From positions 1,798,001 to 1,862,000 of the forward strand of contig NZ_CP055930.1 of NCBI RefSeq assembly GCF_013927005.1: a stretch of DNA of 64,000 nucleotides, read 5' to 3'. This DNA is from Enterobacter sp. RHBSTW-00175. GTDB taxonomy: Bacteria; Pseudomonadota; Gammaproteobacteria; Enterobacterales; Enterobacteriaceae. A program made the translations under genes and the position numbers. The notes below the pieces were generated by a model. It searched no databases. It had not been told where the DNA came from and saw only the letters and a program-made list of their open reading frames with translations. This document shows, in pieces, positions 58,128-64,000 of this stretch. Numbering within the stretch: the stretch's first letter is position 1; the number at the start of each line of letters is the position of its first letter.

Positions 58128-60170
58128 TCACTTCTTCATCTGCGCCAGAATAGTCCGGCACTGATTCGCATCCCCTTCCGACGGTGATACCAGAGCCAGC
58201 AGTGCTGCCGCTGGCGTCACCAGCGTAGCCAGCGCCGCCGCAACCGCACCACGCGCAATCAGCGGCCCGGCTTTCACGCCAGCCTGCGGATACTTGAACG
58301 AACCGCGCACATACAGCGGTGAACGCAGGGTGATGATACGAATGCCCTTACTCTCAGGATCGATAGTCAAATCCAGCTGTTCAGAGGCCATACTGGCCGT
58401 CCCGGTGACATTGATAACGGCATTTTCCGTGTCGAAGGCAAAAATCTGCGGGCGCGCAACGCCATTGACCAGATCCAGGTTCGCCGCTGCGCAGTTCACA
58501 CGGATTTCATCGTCGCCAAAAATCTGCCCGATAATGTAGTTACCGACGTTAAGCCCGAGGATCTCCATCAAATTCCGGCTTACCAGCCCGTCATTCATCA
58601 GGAGCTTCAGGTTGCCGTTACTGCTGCCCAGCAACGCCGCCACCGAATTACCCACACCGCGAATATCCGCATCGCCGTTCATCTCGCCCAGGGTTTTCTG
58701 CATCAGTGCAATATCCGGCATCAGTTGCTTTAGCTTCAGCCGCCGTGCCTGAATATCCGCCTGCCCGTGCATCGGCTTTTTATCCCCTTCAAGATGAATA
58801 TTGGATGAGATAGTCCCGCCCGCCAGGCCAAATTTCAGCGGCTGTAAGCGCAGGTCGGCATTTTTAAGGATCAGGTGCGTGGAAAGGTCGCTGATGGGCA
58901 AGGTGCTACCGTGCTCGATTTTGCGCCCTTTAAAACGGACATCGGCATCCATGACGTTCCACTTGTCGGTTTCAAAGCGTTCATAAGGCAGGACTTTACC
59001 CGCCGGCTGGGGATCCTTTTTGACATCTTTGGTCTTCGTGCCTTTACCAGAATCGATACCAATCAGCGGCCCCAGATCGGCCAGGCGTAGCTGGCGAGAC
59101 TCCATATCGCCTTCCAGTTTTGGGCGTGGTTTTCCGGTCGTATACGTCAGAGAACCGTGGATATCGCTATCCCCAATCCGGCCATTAAAATCGCGGTAAT
59201 TGAAAACTGACGCAGTTTGCAGGTCGATTTTCGCCGTTAAATGCCCGTCGGTTTCAAAAGGTGGCGTATCGGGCAGCAGTACGCCGGTCAGGTCATATAG
59301 CTCGCCAAGTGAATCCCCGGCAAATTTCAGCCGCAGGTCAACACCGCCCATTTTCATTGGATCGTTAACCGTACCCACGAATGCCACGCGGGTATTCCCC
59401 GAGCGAAAATCTGCCTGTACCGGGAAGGGTGTACCTTCACTTCTCAGCGCCAGCATCCCGCCGATTTTACCCGTGCCGCTCAGAGGCTGGCCGTTGTAGC
59501 GCCCTTTCGCCGTCAGGCCAAACACGTAATCGCCTGCTTTGCTGTTGTCCCCTTTCTCTTTGCTGCCCGTAACCTCACTAAACGGCAGCGGTTTTCCCAG
59601 CGGATCGACCATGATCTCCACATCCGCTTTACTCACCTTGTCATCAATGAGGATCCGCCCGCGATCGAAAAGAATATTATCCAGGCGAAAAGACCAGGAC
59701 GACGGCTGGGCATCAGGCGTGCTGTCGCCACTGCTGGCGAGGTTGAACGTCCAGTTGTTATTTTTTTCAGATAAGCGGATCAGGCGCGCATCTGGCTGCT
59801 GGAGTTTGATCCACGGCAGATAGACCGTTTTGGTCAGTAGCGCGAGAGGGGCCAGCGTGGCTTCAACACGTGGCAGGTGCACCATAGTGATGTCGGGAAT
59901 ATCCGGCGGATTGCCAAGAATGATGTCATCGGCGTGAACATGCGGCCAGGGCACCCAGCTTCGCCAGCCGGTTTCCTCTTTCTGCCGCTCCCAAACCACG
60001 CCCAGATCGCCGCGAATGGCAAACGGCCGGTTCAGTTCGGTAGAGACTTTCTGGTTGATGGTCGGTTTAAGGCGGTTCCAGTCAAACGTCGCGAGAATGA
60101 TGATTGCCACCACAATCAACAACAAGAAAATCCCACATCCCCAGGTGACAATCCTGGTTGTTTTCGTCAT
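58128..60170 (-). CDS. yhjG: AsmA-family protein YhjG
   Basis: A 680-aa inner-membrane-anchored protein. It has an N-terminal helix (IVTWGCGIFLLLIVVAIIIL) and a long periplasmic region of AsmA type, with the C-terminal AsmA domain (GNLKLLMNDGLVSRNLMEIL). Length matches E. coli YhjG. The family is thought to form bridges for lipid transfer between the membranes. Specific role not established. Confidence 0.93.
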   Translation of the reverse strand: MTKTTRIVTWGCGIFLLLIVVAIIILATFDWNRLKPTINQKVSTELNRPFAIRGDLGVVWERQKEETGWRSWVPWPHVHADDIILGNPPDIPDITMVHLPRVEATLAPLALLTKTVYLPWIKLQQPDARLIRLSEKNNNWTFNLASSGDSTPDAQPSSWSFRLDNILFDRGRILIDDKVSKADVEIMVDPLGKPLPFSEVTGSKEKGDNSKAGDYVFGLTAKGRYNGQPLSGTGKIGGMLALRSEGTPFPVQADFRSGNTRVAFVGTVNDPMKMGGVDLRLKFAGDSLGELYDLTGVLLPDTPPFETDGHLTAKIDLQTASVFNYRDFNGRIGDSDIHGSLTYTTGKPRPKLEGDMESRQLRLADLGPLIGIDSGKGTKTKDVKKDPQPAGKVLPYERFETDKWNVMDADVRFKGRKIEHGSTLPISDLSTHLILKNADLRLQPLKFGLAGGTISSNIHLEGDKKPMHGQADIQARRLKLKQLMPDIALMQKTLGEMNGDADIRGVGNSVAALLGSSNGNLKLLMNDGLVSRNLMEILGLNVGNYIIGQIFGDDEIRVNCAAANLDLVNGVARPQIFAFDTENAVINVTGTASMASEQLDLTIDPESKGIRIITLRSPLYVRGSFKYPQAGVKAGPLIARGAVAAALATLVTPAAALLALVSPSEGDANQCRTILAQMKK

Positions 60171-60294
60171 TGTTTCCCCCTTACCAGATAGTCTTACCTT
60201 TCATCAATATAGCTCATGACACAGGTAAGCGGGGGGCCACTGCGTCCGGTAATAATGCGTAAGTGCGACGCACTATTACGGGAAACAGATTACT

Positions 60295-61068
60295 TTACAA
60301 CGTAATAACGACGTTATTCAGGGTATCCATCGGGACAGGACGAGAGAGGAAATAGCCTTGCGCTGCTGCCGCAGGTGAGTTTTGCACATCACGCCACTCT
60401 TCCAGCGTTTCAACACCTTCAACAATGACACCCTGGCAATAACGGTTCATCAGTTGCAGGAGCAACGTGAACAGATTTCGGCCTTCCGGCGTCTGGCGCA
60501 GCATAATAAACAGGTCGCGAGCCACTTTGATGTAGTCATAGCGCACTTCACTGAGCGCGGAGAAGTTCGCCATACCTGTACCAAAGTCGTCCAGCCACAG
60601 CGGGCCAAACTCACACATAGTGGCAAATGACGAATCCTGAGGCAGGCTGACGTGCTCCACCAGCTCGAAGCGCATCCACGGCAGCGTGGCGATCAGCTCC
60701 TGCAATTTTGCGTTCTGGCGCAATGCTATCAGGGTCGGGCCGTCTACATTCACCGATGCAAGAATATTGTGCTGAGTGAAAAACTCATGCTTTGTCGACA
60801 GCATTTTCAGCTGCTCTTCCAGCACATCGATACGCTGGCGAACGGCCACTTCAGCAAAATAGCGATCCGGCGGAATACGCTGCGAAGGGTTCGACGGATG
60901 CGTAACAACCGTTAAAATCTCAATGGCCATCAACCGGCCGTCAGTACGGTAGATCGGTTGATAGGTATAGGCACGCTCACATTGCAGCCAGTAGCGATGC
61001 TCCTGCAAGTTCTCAATACTTGCCTCAGGCGTAGTGCTTAGCCGCTGGATAACCTGCTCTGACTTCAT
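60295..61068 (-). CDS. pdeH: Cyclic-di-GMP phosphodiesterase PdeH
   Basis: A 257-aa stand-alone EAL domain (YhjH/PdeH). The catalytic signature is EIL in LMAIEILTVV, with YIKVARDLF, the DDFG motif (LDDFGTGMANF) and VEGVETLEEW. It lowers c-di-GMP to allow flagellar swimming. A sigma-28 promoter upstream (61118-61144) places it in the flagellar regulon, as in E. coli. Confidence 0.96.
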   Translation of the reverse strand: MKSEQVIQRLSTTPEASIENLQEHRYWLQCERAYTYQPIYRTDGRLMAIEILTVVTHPSNPSQRIPPDRYFAEVAVRQRIDVLEEQLKMLSTKHEFFTQHNILASVNVDGPTLIALRQNAKLQELIATLPWMRFELVEHVSLPQDSSFATMCEFGPLWLDDFGTGMANFSALSEVRYDYIKVARDLFIMLRQTPEGRNLFTLLLQLMNRYCQGVIVEGVETLEEWRDVQNSPAAAAQGYFLSRPVPMDTLNNVVITL

Positions 61069-61117
61069 TTCAGATGTCCTGTTTTATGGGGATGACCTTT
61101 CTGGACTCGTCAAAGGG

Positions 61118-61144
61118 TTATCGGCGGGACAATTGAGAACTTTA
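61118..61144 (-). promoter_or_regulatory. Sigma-28 (FliA) promoter of pdeH
   Basis: On the bottom strand, TAAAGTTC (61144-61137), 11 nt, GCCGATAA (61125-61118). This is the FliA consensus with a single change in the -35. About 50 bp upstream of the pdeH start. Confidence 0.92.
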
Positions 61145-61218
61145 TGTCCAGTTCGCCGGGAAAATGAAATTAAGATGACAGAAATTATCAGGAATACGCG
61201 CTGGCTCAAAAAAAATAT

Positions 61219-61233
61219 TGGAACGTCGTTTTA
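61219..61233. promoter_or_regulatory. Possible KdgR operator upstream of kdgK
   Basis: TGGAAC-GTC-GTTTTA is a near dyad resembling KdgR sites (AAAC / GTTT arms around a short spacer) in an AT-rich surrounding. About 65 bp upstream of kdgK, where KdgR control is expected. Assignment from memory of the consensus. Confidence 0.45.
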
Positions 61234-61299
61234 ATATAGTTGACCACATAATCCACACAGCGCACACTGCTTCTAATTTATCTGTTCAGGTTCACGACT

Positions 61300-62229
61300 A
61301 TGTCTAAAAAAATTGCCGTGATTGGCGAATGCATGATTGAGCTGTCACAAAAAGGCGCGGAAGTTAGCCGCGGTTTTGGTGGCGATACATTGAACACATC
61401 GGTTTACATTGCCCGTCAGGTCGCTCCCGACGCACTCGCCGTGAATTATGTTACCGCACTGGGTACGGACAGTTTCAGCCAGCAGATGCTGGAGTCCTGG
61501 CAGAGTGAAAATGTACAAACTTCCCTGATTCAGCAGATGGAAAACCGCCTGCCGGGTCTGTATTACATTGAAACCGACAGTACCGGCGAGCGTACGTTCT
61601 ACTACTGGCGTAACGAAGCCGCGGCCAAATTCTGGCTGGAAAGCGACGCCGCAGCTGCCATTTGTGAAGAACTGGCTACTTTTGACTATCTCTACCTGAG
61701 CGGGATTAGCCTGGCGATTTTAAGCCCGTCCAGCCGCGAAAAACTGTTGTCATTACTGCGTGAATGCCGCGCCAATGGCGGTAAGGTGATTTTCGATAAC
61801 AACTACCGCCCTCGTCTGTGGGCCAGCCGCGAGGAGACGCAGCAGGTTTATCAGCAGATGCTGCAATGCACCGACATCGCGTTCTTAACGCTGGATGACG
61901 AAGATGCTCTGTGGGGCGAAAAACCGGTCGATGAAGTTATCGCCCGTACTCTGGCCGCTGGCGTGAGTGAAGTCGTGATTAAGCGCGGTGCAGAGTCGTG
62001 CCTGGTGGCGATTGCGGGGGAAACCGTTGTGGAAGTCCCGGCAGTCAAATTAGCCAAAGAGAAAGTGATTGATACCACCGCTGCGGGCGATTCATTCAGT
62101 GCGGGTTATCTGGCGGTACGTCTGACGGGCGGTACGCCAGAAGCGGCGGCACAGCGCGGGCACCTGACCGCCAGTACGGTGATTCAGTATCGCGGGGCGA
62201 TTATTCCGCGCGAGGCAATGCCTGCGTAA
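61300..62229 (+). CDS. kdgK: 2-dehydro-3-deoxygluconokinase
   Basis: A 309-aa PfkB-family sugar kinase (MSKKIAVIGECMIELSQKG). The C-terminal signature DTTAAGDSFSAGYLA carries the catalytic Asp. It phosphorylates KDG to KDPG with ATP, in the hexuronate pathway feeding the Entner-Doudoroff aldolase. Convergent with yhjJ. Confidence 0.96.
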   Translation: MSKKIAVIGECMIELSQKGAEVSRGFGGDTLNTSVYIARQVAPDALAVNYVTALGTDSFSQQMLESWQSENVQTSLIQQMENRLPGLYYIETDSTGERTFYYWRNEAAAKFWLESDAAAAICEELATFDYLYLSGISLAILSPSSREKLLSLLRECRANGGKVIFDNNYRPRLWASREETQQVYQQMLQCTDIAFLTLDDEDALWGEKPVDEVIARTLAAGVSEVVIKRGAESCLVAIAGETVVEVPAVKLAKEKVIDTTAAGDSFSAGYLAVRLTGGTPEAAAQRGHLTASTVIQYRGAIIPREAMPA

Positions 62230-62275
62230 ATCAGGAGGGGGCTGATGCCCCCACCCTAAGCCTCTCCCACCGGCA

Positions 62276-63769
62276 TTACTGCCCCTGCGGAATATCCGTT
62301 GCATCCTGATGTAAATCATCTGCCGTTGTCGTCTGCGCAGCCTGCGGTGCAGTGACCATAATCGAATCCCAGGTTGACTGAAGTTCTTTCATGTCATATT
62401 CCGGCTCGCCCTTTGGCTGCAACAGAATCAACGCCATATCCTGCGACAGTTGCTGACGCAAATCCTGATTCAACATATCGACCGTCAGACTGCTCAGGAA
62501 GTCCTGACGCAGTTTCTGATACTGTTCCGGCGCAATATCAACAACCTGGTTTTGCAGCGAACGAATACGCTGGCTAATCAGGATATCGGTATCTGCGCGG
62601 GCATAGGTCGCAAACAGTTTTTGCAGTTCGAGTTTTTTCTGCGCCACCAGCGCATTAAATTCCTCTTCTGACAGCCCCACCTTGCGTACTTTCGCCAGCT
62701 CTTTCGCCACCAGACCCAGGTTCGCATTCAGCTTGTCACCCGGTGATTCCACGTTGATGGCGCACTGGGCGCGCTGGAACAGCACACGGCAGTCAAAGCC
62801 CAGGCCGATGTCCTTCATGTTGTTTTTGCTCAGCGTCTGCTGAACGTGCCAGAACAGCGCCTCACGGGCGAGATCCGCACGCCAGTAACGCAACAACGCC
62901 GCAGACTCACGAATGGGCTGCCAGGCGGTATCCCACATCATAGAGAGCTTATCCTGACGCACCGTGTCCGTCATAATGCTGACCGGCTCTGCGCGCAGCG
63001 GTGAAAGCGTAGGGACAGGGGCTGGCGATTCACGCTTGCCTTTCAGATCGCCAAAGGCCTTGTTGATCTGCTCAACCACCGCACGGCTATCAACATTACC
63101 CACCACAATCAGGGTCATTGCATCCGGGGTATACCATTTCTGGTAGAAGGATTTGACCTGCTCAGTATCGACGGGCTGTTTCAGCGGCTCTGCCGGGTCA
63201 TGTCCCAGCAGCGTGGAGCCTTTCAGGCGGTAGCGCCACCAGCCTTCTTTCGTGTCCACAGGCCAGGTTGCAACCATGTCGCTGTTGCTCAGCGCATAAT
63301 TTACGGTGTCTGGTGTGATGGCAAGCTTGCCAGTGGCATCAGACAGATAGGTCAGGGCTTCTTTCAGGAGATCGTTACGGTTGTTCGGCAGACTCAGGTT
63401 AAACATGGTGTAGTCATAAGAAACGACTGCCGGAGGAAGTGGGCGTTTAGGGTCAATGGCTTGTTGCCAGAGAGAACGCACCTGAACTGCCTGCAAACTG
63501 CCGCTCTGGGTGAGCGCCAGCCGGGGAATAAAGTGACTTAAACCGGTCTGCTGAGTGCTTTCTGTCAGAGAGCCTGTATTCACAGACAGACGAATTTCAA
63601 TACGGTCACTCGGGCGCTGCGGAGTGGCTAAAACTTGCCACTGAAAACCGTTCGCCAGAGTTCCTTGTTGCCAGGCCGGGTCTGGCTGGAGCGCATCTGC
63701 CTGCACATAACTGGCTGCTGCCATCATCAGCAAACCGCCGGTTAAGAGTCGAATTTTTGTGCCCTGCAT
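62276..63769 (-). CDS. yhjJ: M16-family peptidase homologue YhjJ (zinc motif lost)
   Basis: A 497-aa periplasmic protein with a signal peptide ending SYVQA. It has the M16 (insulinase/PqqL) fold, but where active members have HxxEH this protein has HFIPR (TGLSHFIPRLAL), so zinc cannot be held in the usual way. The same change occurs in E. coli YhjJ. It is probably not a protease. The 231 bp upstream to the window end hold its promoter region and a hairpin near 63956-63983; I see no gene there. Confidence 0.93.
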   Translation of the reverse strand: MQGTKIRLLTGGLLMMAAASYVQADALQPDPAWQQGTLANGFQWQVLATPQRPSDRIEIRLSVNTGSLTESTQQTGLSHFIPRLALTQSGSLQAVQVRSLWQQAIDPKRPLPPAVVSYDYTMFNLSLPNNRNDLLKEALTYLSDATGKLAITPDTVNYALSNSDMVATWPVDTKEGWWRYRLKGSTLLGHDPAEPLKQPVDTEQVKSFYQKWYTPDAMTLIVVGNVDSRAVVEQINKAFGDLKGKRESPAPVPTLSPLRAEPVSIMTDTVRQDKLSMMWDTAWQPIRESAALLRYWRADLAREALFWHVQQTLSKNNMKDIGLGFDCRVLFQRAQCAINVESPGDKLNANLGLVAKELAKVRKVGLSEEEFNALVAQKKLELQKLFATYARADTDILISQRIRSLQNQVVDIAPEQYQKLRQDFLSSLTVDMLNQDLRQQLSQDMALILLQPKGEPEYDMKELQSTWDSIMVTAPQAAQTTTADDLHQDATDIPQGQ

Positions 63770-64000
63770 GTGAACCCCTGATCAACATTCCTGGTTAAAA
63801 AGAGTGTCTCGTGACGTGGAGCACTCCAAAAGATGACGATGAAAACACTTCGATTAGACCGCGTGTTCTGCGAAACGTCACGGACGGAAGTGAAATATAC
63901 CTTAAAAAAATCTTGTCGAATTATGACAGGTATGAACAGTTATTATGCGCAGGAGCCCGCATCCCGACAAGGGATAGCGGGCATTTGTGACGATATTAGG

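Overview
This window is chromosomal DNA from a member of the Enterobacteriaceae. Gene content and order from yhiN to yhjJ match the E. coli/Salmonella backbone (yhiN-pitA-uspB-uspA-rsmJ-prlC-rlmJ-gor-treF-yhjB-yhjC-yhjD-yhjE-yhjG-pdeH-kdgK-yhjJ). The extra genes (a PAP2 acid phosphatase, an STY4199-like protein, an SDR/yhjC pair) and the absence of dtpB point to Enterobacter or a close relative. The species cannot be fixed from sequence reading alone.

Positions 1-34244 are almost all of a Tn7-like transposon inserted into the very 3' end of yhiN. The right end is seen in full: terminus at 34244, three TnsB-type repeats, then tnsA-tnsB-tnsC-tnsD and a second TniQ-family gene where Tn7 has tnsE. 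One repeat of the left end is visible at 13-32 in the matching orientation, so the left terminus probably lies just outside the window.

The cargo is a heavy-metal island. A nickel/cobalt module (rcnR, rcnA) comes first. The copper module pcoABCDRS-pcoE follows, with pcoE1 divergent from it and pcoG, encoding an M23 peptidase-like protein. The silver/copper module comes next: silC-F-B-A-G-P transcribed one way, silRS and silE the other. Four dyads of one type (about 16 bp, ATkACA-N4-TGTmAT) lie upstream of pcoE, between pcoA and pcoE1, between silC and silR, and upstream of silE, so the two copper/silver modules probably share a regulon. Cu and Ag would be pumped from the cytosol by SilP, carried in the periplasm by SilF and SilE/PcoE proteins, exported by the SilCBA tripartite pump, and oxidised by PcoA. 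silF is frameshifted here. Next to the tns genes are an OLD-family ATPase/TOPRIM nuclease (probable anti-phage cargo) and an orphan HipB-like regulator with repeated operators.

Positions 34245-64000 are backbone. Departures from the E. coli layout are: a roughly 470-bp repeat element between uspA and rsmJ, itself split by an IS481-family insertion sequence where E. coli has dtpB; an AT-rich gor-treF interval with a pentapeptide-like gene divergent from a caspase-like gene; and a GH24-type lysozyme homologue with substituted catalytic residues. Recognisable control sites include RcnR operators, a sigma-32 promoter for prlC-rsmJ, a sigma-28 promoter for pdeH and a possible KdgR operator before kdgK.
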